Part shown: positions 5,473 to 13,142 of the stretch, in pieces | How positions within the stretch are numbered: position 1 is the first letter of the stretch | How the letters are laid out: every line of letters begins with the position of its first letter | Assembly: GCA_014859075.1 (NCBI GenBank) | Contig: JACUUW010000034.1 | Coordinates: 1-13,181, forward strand | Length of the DNA stretch: 13,181 nucleotides | From: Desulforudis sp. | Lineage (GTDB): Bacteria > Bacillota > Desulfotomaculia > Desulfotomaculales > Desulforudaceae | Reading direction: 5' to 3' | Notes under the pieces: model-generated | Databases searched by the model: none | Seen by the model: the letters and a program-made list of their open reading frames with translations, nothing else | Told to the model about the DNA's origin: nothing | Position numbers and translations under genes: made by a program

Positions 5473-6063
5473 CTATCCACCTCGGGCCCGGTAGATCCCG
5501 CGCAGGAAGCGATCCACCAGGATGGCCGCCATCATTCCACATGCCGTGGCGACAATAGTAGGCCCGACCACTGCGGTAGGGTCGGCGGAACCATACAGCG
5601 CCCGCACGCCGATGATGGTGGATGGGATCAGAGTCAAGCAGGCGGTGTTTAAGGCCAGGAACGTGCACATGGCTTCCGAGGCGCGATCCGGGTGGGGGTT
5701 CAACGTCTGGAGTTCGCGCATGGCGATGAGACCCATCGGCGTGGCCGCATTCCCCAGACCCAGCAGGTTGGCGCTCAGATTCATGACGATGGCGCCCACC
5801 GCCGGGTGGTCCCTGGGCACACTCGGGAAGAGAAACCGGACCACCGGCCGGACCAGAAAGGCCAGCACCCCGACCAGCCCGGCCTGCTCGGCGATCTTCA
5901 TGATCCCGAGCCAAAACGCCATGATGGCGATCAGGCCGAAGGCGGTCTTCACCGCGGTTTGGGCGCCTTCCAGCGCGGCCCTGGTCACAACCTCGATCTC
6001 CCCGTTGAAGGCGGCGGTCAAAATTCCGACGAGTATGAGCGAAAGCCACACGTAATTGACCAC
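5473..6063 (-). CDS. spmA: Spore maturation protein SpmA
   Basis: SpmA is the partner of SpmB in spore-core dehydration. Choosing the GTG at 6063 gives 196 residues, the length of B. subtilis SpmA, and a typical beginning, VNYVWLSLILVGILTAAFNG. GGAGG lies 8 nt before this GTG. An ATG at 6078 overlaps the Shine-Dalgarno, and starts further up would lie in the leader. The family pattern is clear: ALEGAQTAVKTAFGLIAIMAFWLGIMKIAEQAG, then FLFPSVPRDHPAVGAIVMNLSANLLGLGNAATP, with NLSANLLGLGNAATP a strong signature of the Gate domain. LNTACLTLIPSTIIGVRA follows and a C-terminal membrane helix ends the protein. It is translationally linked to spmB. Confidence 0.96.
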   Translation of the reverse strand: MVNYVWLSLILVGILTAAFNGEIEVVTRAALEGAQTAVKTAFGLIAIMAFWLGIMKIAEQAGLVGVLAFLVRPVVRFLFPSVPRDHPAVGAIVMNLSANLLGLGNAATPMGLIAMRELQTLNPHPDRASEAMCTFLALNTACLTLIPSTIIGVRALYGSADPTAVVGPTIVATACGMMAAILVDRFLRGIYRARGG

Positions 6064-6175
6064 CTGTTTCCCCTCCATACAACCAACTAACGAATTAGTA
6101 TGAACCGGGTAAAACAGGTAGAACCGGGGGAACCCGGCCGATCCGCCGGGAGGCGTCAGGTCGTCCACGGTTTTT
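6064..6175 (-). promoter_or_regulatory. Leader region of spmA with a possible sporulation sigma -10
   Basis: The 112-nt gap between gerW and spmA contains CATACTA (6102-6096). This fits the -10 of the forespore sigma-G class, but the sequence at the expected -35 distance does not match, so a dedicated spmA promoter is only tentative. The -10-like box overlaps a small inverted repeat ACTAA-CGAA-TTAGT (6086-6099). No convincing terminator follows gerW, so read-through from gerW is possible. Confidence 0.3.
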
Positions 6176-6577
6176 TTAAACCTTCCCTTTGTCGCGAACC
6201 GTACGCTCGAGGTAGGCCTCGATCTTCTCCAGCACCTGCGGGGCCAAGTCGATCAGCCGGTCGGCGACCGCGTTGGCGTCCACCGGAAGCAGCCGTACGT
6301 GTCCCGCGGAAATGACCAGAAATCCCACCGGTTGGACCGACACGCCGGCGCCGCTGCCGCCCCCGAACGGGTAAACGCTTTCGTCTTCGCCCTTGCTGAT
6401 TTCGAACTCCCCACCCCCGGCGGCGAAACCCAGAGACACCCTGGAGATGGGAATAACCACGGTACCGTCCGGTGTTTCAATCGGGTCTCCGATGACCGTG
6501 TTGACGTCGACCATTTCCTTGATGCTTTCCATGGCTGTCTTCATCAACCCTTCAATCGGATGTTGCTCCAAACCCAT
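6176..6577 (-). CDS. gerW: GerW/YtfJ family sporulation protein
   Basis: GerW (YtfJ) is a small forespore protein that in B. subtilis affects the germination response to L-alanine; its biochemical role is not known. The product has 133 residues and the family features: HPIEGLMKTAMESIKEMVDVNTVIGDPIE, then GTVVIPISRVSLGFAAGGGEF, a glycine-rich PFGGGSGAGVSVQPVGFLVI block at about residues 72-91, and LLPVDANAVADRLIDLAPQVLEKI. The start is ATG 6577 with GAGGGGGG 9 nt upstream. Two upstream ATGs (6619, 6604) are unlikely: the first lies within the promoter -10 and neither has a Shine-Dalgarno. It sits downstream of a DUF2953 gene, the same pairing as B. subtilis ytfI-ytfJ, and upstream of spmAB. 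Confidence 0.95.
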   Translation of the reverse strand: MGLEQHPIEGLMKTAMESIKEMVDVNTVIGDPIETPDGTVVIPISRVSLGFAAGGGEFEISKGEDESVYPFGGGSGAGVSVQPVGFLVISAGHVRLLPVDANAVADRLIDLAPQVLEKIEAYLERTVRDKGKV

Positions 6578-6618
6578 CGATGACGACCCCCCTCTTCCTG
6601 CCATTCGGCTGTCCGTCA

Positions 6619-6648
6619 TAATATGGCCGGTCGGGAAACCAAATATGC
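6619..6648 (-). promoter_or_regulatory. Sigma-G-type promoter of gerW
   Basis: GCATA (6648-6644), an 18-bp spacer, and CATATTA (6625-6619) match the published B. subtilis sigma-G pattern, GHATR then N18 then CATNHTA, at every defined base. Transcription would start near 6612, about 35 nt before the gerW ATG. This predicts forespore expression. Confidence 0.7.
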
Positions 6649-6658
6649 AAAACGCTTG

Positions 6659-7273
6659 TCATGCGTTACCCTTCCAGATTGCTTTGAAGCCGGCAAGAAC
6701 AAGGTGGCCGATCCGGATCTCGAATACGCAGTCAAGCAGCGTGTTGAGGCGGGATTGCCGGTAGTTGGGCCGCACGGCCAAGTCGGGCTTGCCCAGGGGA
6801 ACGGTGTAGGCATACAACCCGGTAACCAATGCGCTCTTGAGGCTCCAGGCCAGCCCGGCGGCCAAGCCGGTGTGGTGGGCTTCACCGACCCCGATTTCGC
6901 TGTGCCAACGGAAACGGTTGATCCGGGTCCGCCCGGCGAGATACCACAGTACGAATGTGTAATGCCTGAATTTATGGTAAGAATCCCAGAGGAAGGCTAC
7001 CGGCACCCGGGTTTCCCCAGCTGCGCTTCGGGAAACGGTTTCGGGTGGACCGACGGCCGTTTTAAGTCTGATTTCAGACTTCCTGGTTCGCACCATCAGA
7101 TCTACCAGCGGCACATCCATCGAATAGCGTATGTACTTGAGCCACGCGACCGTAAAAGTGATCCGGTCGTCCTCGCCCCGGCGCTGTAACCGGAAATGCA
7201 CCGTCACCGAGGAAAGGAGCACCAGCAAAAGGGCCAGCACTACCACTGCGGAGACCACCAGGTGAATCGTCAT
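6659..7273 (-). CDS. DUF2953 membrane-anchored protein (YtfI-like)
   Basis: A 204-residue protein of the DUF2953 type, whose function is unknown. Residues 4-24 form one N-terminal membrane helix, followed by a beta-rich segment starting VTVHFRLQRRGEDDRITFTVAWLKYIRY, which suggests a single-pass anchored protein. The C-terminal half has the family-typical RFRWHSEIGVGEAHHTGLAAGLAWSLKSALVTGLY and PDLAVRPNYRQ, and ends in a second hydrophobic helix around 186-200 (FEIRIGHLVLAGFKAIWK). The ATG at 7273 follows GGAGG by 11 nt. It precedes gerW as ytfI precedes ytfJ in Bacillus. A terminator after trpS separates it from the upstream operon, so it needs its own promoter, which I could not identify. 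Confidence 0.9.
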   Translation of the reverse strand: MTIHLVVSAVVVLALLLVLLSSVTVHFRLQRRGEDDRITFTVAWLKYIRYSMDVPLVDLMVRTRKSEIRLKTAVGPPETVSRSAAGETRVPVAFLWDSYHKFRHYTFVLWYLAGRTRINRFRWHSEIGVGEAHHTGLAAGLAWSLKSALVTGLYAYTVPLGKPDLAVRPNYRQSRLNTLLDCVFEIRIGHLVLAGFKAIWKGNA

Positions 7274-7320
7274 CCAAGGCTTCGCCTCCGGTAGAAATCC
7301 GTTCGGACTGATTACCGCCG

Positions 7321-7342
7321 TTTCCCGCAGTTTTCCCGCAGT
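7321..7342. repeat. Tandem 11-bp repeat in the leader of the DUF2953 gene
   Basis: TTTCCCGCAGT occurs twice head to tail (7321-7331 and 7332-7342), reading ACTGCGGGAAA twice on the coding strand, between the trpS terminator and the DUF2953 Shine-Dalgarno. It could be an operator or chance slippage; nothing else supports a function. Confidence 0.6.
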
Positions 7343-7347
7343 TGAGC

Positions 7348-7377
7348 AAAAAATATCCAGCCCTGTCGCGGACTGGA
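7348..7377 (-). terminator. Intrinsic terminator of the trpS operon
   Basis: On the minus strand TCCAGTCC-GCGACA-GGGCTGGA forms an 8-bp stem with one G-U pair, followed by TATTTTTT. It lies about 36 nt after the trpS stop. Confidence 0.85.
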
Positions 7378-7412
7378 GAAAGCGGTTTCAGTTGTCAACG
7401 CCGCGGAGCGCG

Positions 7413-8387
7413 TCAAATCCGGATCGCCCGGCGTACCCGGTCCATCGTCTCCCGGGCGGCCGCCGTCGCTTTTTCCCGGCCGCGTTCCATGACCTCGTCC
7501 AAAAACCGCGGCTCGGCCAGAATCCGCGCCCGGCGTTCCCGTATCGGCTCCAAAAACCTGTTGAGGCTGGCGGCGAGCCGCAGTTTGCAGGCGACACAAC
7601 CGATCGCGCCCTCCCGGCAGGCCGCCGTAATTTCCCCGACTACGTCGCGGTTATAAATCCCCTGGTAAGCAAAGACGTTGCAGACCTCGGGGTTGCCGGG
7701 GTCATGTTTCCGGATCCGGGCCGGGTCGGTGATCATCATCCGCACCCGTTTTTCAACCGTGTCCGGGTCGGCGCTCAGGCTGATTTCATTACCGTAACTC
7801 TTGCTCATTTTCCGCCCGTCCACACCCGGCAGGAGGGCGGTATCGGCCAGGAGCGCCTGCGGCTCGGGAAAAACCAGCTTGTACAAGTGGTTGAAACGGC
7901 GAGCCACTTCCCGGCAGAGTTCCAGATGCGGCAGTTGGTCCTGCCCCACCGGCACGGCATCGGCCCGGTAGATCAGGATGTCCGCCGACTGCAACAGCGG
8001 ATAGCCGAGAAAGCCGTAGGTGGCGATATCTTTCCCCCGCGCGGCCAGTTGTTGCACCTGGTCCTTGTAGGTGGGCACTCGTTCCAGCCAGGACAACGGC
8101 GTAATCATCGACAACAAAAGGTGCAGCTCGGCGTGTTCCAGCACCTGGGACTGAACGAATACCGTACTCTTATCGGGATCAATGCCTACCGCCAGCCAGT
8201 CGGCCAGCATCTCGCTGGTATTCGACCGGATCGCTTCGGTTTCGTCATAAGCGGTGGTGAGAGCGTGCCAGTCGGCCACAAAGAAGAAACAGTCGTTTTC
8301 GGCTTGCAGCCGCAGCCAGTTGGACAACACACTCAGGTGTCCGACATGCAGTTTCCCACTGGGCCGCATCCCGCTGAGTATGCGCAT
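7413..8387 (-). CDS. trpS: Tryptophanyl-tRNA synthetase
   Basis: Class Ic synthetase that charges tRNA-Trp. The 324-residue product has the standard bacterial length and both nucleotide-binding signatures: HVGH (residues 14-17, the HIGH motif) within MRILSGMRPSGKLHVGHL, and GRKMSKSYGN (the KMSKS loop) after LLPGVDG. Also typical are the FVADWHALTT segment, PVGQDQLPHLELCREVARRFN, and YPLLQSADILIYRADAVPVG. The start is ATG 8387; AAAGG is 9 nt upstream, whereas the ATG at 8396 directly abuts that sequence. It follows the M50 protease gene by 32 nt and ends before an intrinsic terminator. There is no room for a T-box leader, so it is probably transcribed from upstream and not controlled by its own tRNA. 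Confidence 0.98.
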   Translation of the reverse strand: MRILSGMRPSGKLHVGHLSVLSNWLRLQAENDCFFFVADWHALTTAYDETEAIRSNTSEMLADWLAVGIDPDKSTVFVQSQVLEHAELHLLLSMITPLSWLERVPTYKDQVQQLAARGKDIATYGFLGYPLLQSADILIYRADAVPVGQDQLPHLELCREVARRFNHLYKLVFPEPQALLADTALLPGVDGRKMSKSYGNEISLSADPDTVEKRVRMMITDPARIRKHDPGNPEVCNVFAYQGIYNRDVVGEITAACREGAIGCVACKLRLAASLNRFLEPIRERRARILAEPRFLDEVMERGREKATAAARETMDRVRRAIRI

Positions 8388-8419
8388 CGTTTTCATCCTT
8401 TCCAGCCTGTCAGAGTGCA

Positions 8420-9097
8420 CTAAAACGTTAAAAAGCCGGCGATCCTGACCGAGACGTTGAGAAACAGGAACTCGTGCATCGGAAAGATGACCGAACGCAA
8501 GAGCGTCCCGATCGCCCCGGTAAACACCAGGACCAACAAAATGATTATACCAAAACGTTCAAGACTGTACAGCCATTCCTGCCTGCCGGGCAAAAGCCCC
8601 GCCAGAATCTTGGAACCGTCCAGCGGCGGCACCGGGATTAAATTGAAAAAGGCCAGGATCAGGTTGATGAGAATCAAGGCCTCGAGACTTTTGCCGAGGA
8701 ACGAATGACGGAAGGTCAGAAACGACTGCACGTCGCCCAGCGCCCCGGTCGTGCCCATGACCACACCCAGCGCCACGGCGCCGGCGAAGGCCAGGACCAG
8801 GTTCGCACCGGGACCCGCGAAAGAAACGTACATCAGTCCCTTCTTGATGTCACCCCGAAAATTGAACGGGTTCACCGGTACCGGCTTTGCCCAGCCGAAC
8901 CCGACCAAGAACAAAAGCAGCGTCCCGATCGGATCGAGGTGCGGGACGGGGTTTAAGGTCAGACGCCCCGCATTTCTGGCCGTGTGGTCGCCCAGCCGCA
9001 ATGCCACCCAGCCATGGGCGAATTCGTGAAACGTCAGGGCGATCAGCACGGCCGGGATCCAGGTGATCAGTCGTTCCAGAGTCAGTTCAAACAGCAC
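8420..9097 (-). CDS. M50 family (site-2 protease-like) membrane metalloprotease
   Basis: A 225-residue intramembrane zinc protease of the short M50B type (YwhC-like), consisting of the catalytic membrane core only. HEFAH (residues 24-28, zinc ligands and catalytic Glu) lies in the first membrane helix region, and NLIPVPPLDGSKIL (152-164) gives the third zinc ligand, Asp160. Further marks are NPVPHLDPIGTL, GWAKPVPVNPFNF and a FAGPGANLVLA helix. There are about five hydrophobic segments and no PDZ or CBS domain. The start is GTG 9097: AAGGGGG is 8 nt upstream, and the upstream gene's TGA ends one base before, pointing to translational coupling. Readings that start further upstream would overlap that gene. 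The substrate is unknown. Confidence 0.93.
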   Translation of the reverse strand: MLFELTLERLITWIPAVLIALTFHEFAHGWVALRLGDHTARNAGRLTLNPVPHLDPIGTLLLFLVGFGWAKPVPVNPFNFRGDIKKGLMYVSFAGPGANLVLAFAGAVALGVVMGTTGALGDVQSFLTFRHSFLGKSLEALILINLILAFFNLIPVPPLDGSKILAGLLPGRQEWLYSLERFGIIILLVLVFTGAIGTLLRSVIFPMHEFLFLNVSVRIAGFLTF

Positions 9098-9098
9098 G

Positions 9099-11732
9099 TC
9101 AGTTTCCCCCTTCCCAGTCGGCCAGGAAGTTCCCGGCGATCTCCAACTCCTCTTCCCGGGTGCGTGCCCCGCCCTGAAGCTTTTCGCGCCACACCGCCTC
9201 AAGCGCTTTGGTGAACTGGGCGCCCGCTTTGTACCCCAGGTCCCTTATATCCTTGCCCGTTATTACCGGTTTATGTTGGTACAGCGTGTATAGTGCCTCT
9301 TGGAACCGCTCCCTCCAGGCCTCCTTCTCGAGCATGACCAGGACGATCGGGTAACCCTCACGGGGGAGCGGCAGGACGGCCAGCGCGGATTCCACCGGCG
9401 GCAAAGGATCGGACGTGGACAGCTTGGCTACCGCCGCCCGCCAACGGATGATCGCGCTTAGAATCTTGTCGGTCTGCTTTTTCCCAAGGTGGTAAGACTT
9501 GCACAATTCCTCCACCATCACCAGGTTGGTCCAGTGTAGGATGGCCATGAAATAACAGAGCCAGGGTTCGGCTGGTTGCGGCACCTTCCAGGAAGCTAAT
9601 GTTTTCAAAGCCTTCGGGATTCTGGCGATGACCGGCTGCACTTCCCAGAACAAGACCTCGGGGAACAGGAAGGGCCAGAGATTCAGCTGGGTCAACCGGG
9701 CCAACATCGCCGGGGCGTGCTCCTCACTCAGCATCTGCTTGAACTCGGCCCAGATCTTTTCGGCCGGGGCCTGAGCCAAAATTTTGTCGGCCACCGCCTC
9801 GCGGATCAGTCGTAGCGTTTCGCGCTCAATGGTGAAGCCGTACTTCTGCTCCAGACGCACCGCGCGCAGGAGCCGAACGGGATTCTCCTCAAAGCTCAGG
9901 CTGTGCAACGCCCGGATTAATCCATGTCGGATATCCTCGCGGCACGAAAAGTAATCGATGACCTCTCCGAAGCGGTCTGGGTTTAGCGCCACGGCGAGGG
10001 CGTTGATGGTGAAGTCCCGCCGGTAAAGCTCGTGGCGCAAGGGCGACTTCTGCGTGTCCGGCAGCAGGGCGCCGTATTCCAAAAACCCGGTTCGAGGAAC
10101 GACGACGTTCCACTTCAGCCCTTCGGGGGTAATGATCACGTAAGACTGCCGGTCACCGTCCCCCCGCAGGCGCCCGTTGAGTCGCTCGGCCAGCTTCGCG
10201 GCGAAGGCCGGCACGTTTCCCTCCACTACCAGTTCCAGGTCCCTGCTTGGGAAGCTGACGTCGCGGAAGTTTTTGCCCGTAAGGTATACCGCGCACCCCG
10301 TCTCCGAACCGACCTCGCCGGCGGCCGTCAGTTTTTCGAAGTACTCCGGGTTGAGATTGCGGCGCAACACGTCGGTCGCGTCACCGGTGTAAGTGGGTCC
10401 GGGCGTGCTGGTGTACAGCGTGTTGAACCTGGGTTTGAACTGGGGGTGGAGCGTCTTTAAAACGTCGGTCCGCGACAGGATTCCGACCAGGTGCCCGTTG
10501 TTGACGACCGGCAGGCGGCCGATGTTGTTTTCGATCAGGATGGCCTGAACCTCGGTCACCGGCGTATCGGGGGAAACGGTCAGCACGTTCCGGCTCATGA
10601 ACGCCTTGACCGGGGCGTGACCGAGCTTGTGACGGAACGCTTTCTCGACGTCCCGCCTTGAAATCACACCCATAAGGTCACCGTCCGCAACGACCGGCAG
10701 ACCCCGGTGACCGTACCGCAGCATGATCTGGTTGGCTTCGTTTATCGTTACTTCCGGCGTGACCGTCTTTACCGGCGAAGTCATTATGTCGCCGGTTAAA
10801 AGCGGCGGGCGCACCAGGTCCCATATCACCGCCAGTAACTCGCTCGTTACGGCCTCAACATCGGTACTCTTCACGGTGGCGGATGCGGCCGCATGGTGCC
10901 CGCCTCCGCCGAAGTGGGTGAGGATATCCCTGACGTTTACTTCCGGCAGCGTGCTCCGTCCGACAAGGTGGGTGCGGTCGTCCATGGTCACCACGCAGAA
11001 CACGGCGTCCAGCCGCTCGATTTCGGCCAGTTGGTGGGTCAGCAGCGCCAGGCCGCCGATAAACTCTTCGGTCCGTGTGCGGGCGATCAGGATGCGGGCG
11101 CCGTTGACGAAGTGCCGCTCGGCCGAGATCAACAGATTCCGGAGCAGGTTCTTCTGTTCGTCAGTCAATGGGCGGCCGAGGAAATTGGATACCACCCCGA
11201 GATTCGCTCCCTGCGCCAGAAGGAAGGCCACGGCCTCGGCGTCCCGGTCGGTGGTGCTGCTGAAGACCAGGCAGCCGGTGTCCGAGTATATACCCAACGC
11301 CAGGACGGTGGCTTCAAACGGCGTGATCGGAGTATCCCGCCGCCGGATCTCCTCCACCAGGAGGGTGGTGGCCGCACCGATAGGCTCGACCACCTCCACG
11401 CTGCCCTGGATATCTCCCTCCACCCGCGGATGGTGGTCGTAAACATATACTTTTAGTTTTGGATTTCTTAACACCTCGGCCAAGCGGCCGATGCGCTTGG
11501 GTTGCATGGTGTCGACCACAATCAGGGAAGTAACCGCGGCCAAGTTCAGTTCACTGGGTTTGCGAATCTCGAGTACGTCCCGGTGGAGCGCCACGAACTC
11601 CTCAACGTTACGCGCCATCTTGCCCGGCAGGACCAATTCGGCCTGCGGGTACAGTTTCTGGGCGGCCACCATGGCCGCCAAGCCGTCGAAATCGGTATTC
11701 ATGTGCGTAGTGATAACCTTCAAATAAATCAC
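9099..11732 (-). CDS. DHH phosphoesterase - CBS pair - tRNA nucleotidyltransferase-like fusion
   Basis: An 877-residue fusion. Residues 1-300 are a DHH/DHHA1 phosphoesterase with HMNTDFDG (10-17), VDT (73-75), DHH (99-101), SDTG (150-153) and GGGGHH (275-280), all metal and substrate motifs intact. Two CBS domains follow (about 317-370 and 378-430). Residues 475-877 resemble the class II poly(A) polymerase/CCA-adding family, with RRDFTINALAVALNP (571-585) and ENPVRLLRAVRLEQKYGF (616-633). The same architecture occurs in A-adding tRNA nucleotidyltransferases such as that of Aquifex. Its active site here is atypical: GGxVRD reads GKNFRD, and the catalytic DxD reads DLE (498-500). Start: GTG 11732 has a weak Shine-Dalgarno; TTG 11723 is better placed behind GGGTGA. 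The gene heads a run with the M50 protease and trpS. Confidence 0.93.
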   Translation of the reverse strand: MIYLKVITTHMNTDFDGLAAMVAAQKLYPQAELVLPGKMARNVEEFVALHRDVLEIRKPSELNLAAVTSLIVVDTMQPKRIGRLAEVLRNPKLKVYVYDHHPRVEGDIQGSVEVVEPIGAATTLLVEEIRRRDTPITPFEATVLALGIYSDTGCLVFSSTTDRDAEAVAFLLAQGANLGVVSNFLGRPLTDEQKNLLRNLLISAERHFVNGARILIARTRTEEFIGGLALLTHQLAEIERLDAVFCVVTMDDRTHLVGRSTLPEVNVRDILTHFGGGGHHAAASATVKSTDVEAVTSELLAVIWDLVRPPLLTGDIMTSPVKTVTPEVTINEANQIMLRYGHRGLPVVADGDLMGVISRRDVEKAFRHKLGHAPVKAFMSRNVLTVSPDTPVTEVQAILIENNIGRLPVVNNGHLVGILSRTDVLKTLHPQFKPRFNTLYTSTPGPTYTGDATDVLRRNLNPEYFEKLTAAGEVGSETGCAVYLTGKNFRDVSFPSRDLELVVEGNVPAFAAKLAERLNGRLRGDGDRQSYVIITPEGLKWNVVVPRTGFLEYGALLPDTQKSPLRHELYRRDFTINALAVALNPDRFGEVIDYFSCREDIRHGLIRALHSLSFEENPVRLLRAVRLEQKYGFTIERETLRLIREAVADKILAQAPAEKIWAEFKQMLSEEHAPAMLARLTQLNLWPFLFPEVLFWEVQPVIARIPKALKTLASWKVPQPAEPWLCYFMAILHWTNLVMVEELCKSYHLGKKQTDKILSAIIRWRAAVAKLSTSDPLPPVESALAVLPLPREGYPIVLVMLEKEAWRERFQEALYTLYQHKPVITGKDIRDLGYKAGAQFTKALEAVWREKLQGGARTREEELEIAGNFLADWEGGN

Positions 11733-11765
11733 CCAAAGCTGCGGCGCTTTACAACACCGCTATTA

Positions 11766-11791
11766 AGGGGCGCCCGGCACCGGGCGCCCCT
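11766..11791 (-). terminator. Perfect GC-rich hairpin after lysA, probable terminator
   Basis: AGGGGCGCCCGG and its exact complement are separated by 2 nt, a 12-bp stem starting about 28 nt after the lysA stop. It lacks a good T-tract (TTAATAG follows), so termination efficiency is uncertain. Confidence 0.6.
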
Positions 11792-11819
11792 GTTTGCCAG
11801 TTCGTGGCCGCCGGCCGCC

Positions 11820-13142
11820 CTAGCCCATTCGCCGGCGGGATCTTGCGGGGACGATGTCATTCCTGATCAAATCCGCGTAGCTTTCCCGGCGGACAATCAG
11901 CTCGGCCTGGCCGTCCCGTACCAGGACCATCGCCGGACGGGGGAAACGGTTGTAATTGCCCGACATCGAGTAAGTATATGCCCCGGTGCAGGAAACGGCA
12001 ACGATGTCGCCCCCCTTCACGGCCGGAATCCGGGCGTCCCAGATGAGCATATCCCCGGATTCGCAGCACCGGCCGGCCAAGGAAACAGTGGTGTCCGGTT
12101 CGCGGTCCGCCTTGTTCGCCAAACAGGCCTCGTATCGCGCCCCGTACAACGCCGGGCGGGGGTTATCGCCCATCCCGCCGTCAACCGCAACGTACGTGCG
12201 GGGGACCTCGGGTATCTGCTTGATGGTACCCACCGTGTAAAGGGTGGTGCCGGCCGGCCCGGCAATCGAACGCCCGGGTTCCACGGCCACCTCGGGAACT
12301 GGTAATCCGTGGCGGCCGGCCGCCTCCGCCACCGCCCCGAAAATGGTCTCGGCCAGGCTCTCCACGCTCGGCGGGTCGTCCCCGGCGCTGCAGTAAATTC
12401 CCAGCCCACCGCCCAAGTCCAGCTCCTCAATCGTCCACCCGGTTTCCTCCCGGGCTTGCCGGGCAAAACCCAGCAGGACCCTGGCCGCTTCCGCGTAGGG
12501 TTCCAACTCAAAAATCTGTGAACCGATATGACAGTGCAGGCCACGCAACCGGACGCCGTCCGTTTCCAGACTCCGGCGGACGCCTTCCAGGGCCTGCCCT
12601 CCAGGGATCACCAGCCCGAACTTGGAATCAATCTGGCCGGTCCGGATATACTCGTGCGTGTGCGCCTCGATACCCGGCGACAGGCGCAACAGGATGTCGG
12701 CCTCGGCCCCGTGTTCCGCGGTCAGGCGACCGAGCAGTTCCAGTTCGTCCAGATTATCGACCACAATGCGGTGTATGCCCGCTTCGAGCGCCATGCGTAG
12801 TTCCGCGGGTGTCTTGTTGTTCCCGTGGAAATAGACCCGCGACATGGGAAACCGGCCCTGAACGGCCGTGTACAGTTCCCCGCCTGACACGACGTCCAGG
12901 CCCACGTCCTCCTCGGCCAGTATGCGGCAGATGGCCAGGTTCAGGCCCGCCTTCCCGGCATAAATCACCCGGCCGCCCCGTGTGCCGAACACCCGCTGGT
13001 AAGCCCGGCAGTTTTCCCGGAACAGCTCCTCATCAAGCACGTAAAGTGGGGTTTCGAAAACCCGGGCCAGTTCTACGGTGTCACAGCGCCCGATTTCCAG
13101 GTGCCCCGCGGGGTTGACCCACATGGTACCGTGAAATCTCAT
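11820..13142 (-). CDS. lysA: Diaminopimelate decarboxylase
   Basis: A PLP enzyme that decarboxylates meso-diaminopimelate to lysine, the last step of lysine synthesis. The 440-residue length is normal. The PLP lysine is Lys64 in VIYAGKAGLNLA. Other marks are GLDVVSGGEL (81-90), HIGSQ (205-209), the glycine-rich phosphate-binding loop LDLGGGLG (241-248), EPGRS (288-292), CESGD (360-364; the Cys from the partner subunit is catalytic in the fold-III dimer) and GAYTYSMSGNYNRFPRPA (387-404). The start ATG 13142 has GGAGG 6 nt upstream. Only 39 bases precede it in the window, so its promoter is not visible. A GC-rich hairpin follows it. Confidence 0.98.
   Translation of the reverse strand: MRFHGTMWVNPAGHLEIGRCDTVELARVFETPLYVLDEELFRENCRAYQRVFGTRGGRVIYAGKAGLNLAICRILAEEDVGLDVVSGGELYTAVQGRFPMSRVYFHGNNKTPAELRMALEAGIHRIVVDNLDELELLGRLTAEHGAEADILLRLSPGIEAHTHEYIRTGQIDSKFGLVIPGGQALEGVRRSLETDGVRLRGLHCHIGSQIFELEPYAEAARVLLGFARQAREETGWTIEELDLGGGLGIYCSAGDDPPSVESLAETIFGAVAEAAGRHGLPVPEVAVEPGRSIAGPAGTTLYTVGTIKQIPEVPRTYVAVDGGMGDNPRPALYGARYEACLANKADREPDTTVSLAGRCCESGDMLIWDARIPAVKGGDIVAVSCTGAYTYSMSGNYNRFPRPAMVLVRDGQAELIVRRESYADLIRNDIVPARSRRRMG

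Noticed and set aside
5471..6082. Upstream extension of the spmB frame, giving a 382-codon reading.
   Set aside because: The extra part overlaps spmA in another frame, has no family resemblance, and a clear Shine-Dalgarno with ATG at 5470 gives the normal SpmB length.
6086..6099. Small inverted repeat ACTAA-CGAA-TTAGT before spmA as an operator.
   Set aside because: A 5-bp stem is too short to stand out from chance without conservation data; it is mentioned only as part of the spmA leader.
7392..8423. Long plus-strand open frame (343 codons) opposite trpS.
   Set aside because: It is the antisense shadow of trpS, whose motifs are unambiguous. The antisense product resembles no family and has the skewed composition typical of shadows in high-GC DNA.
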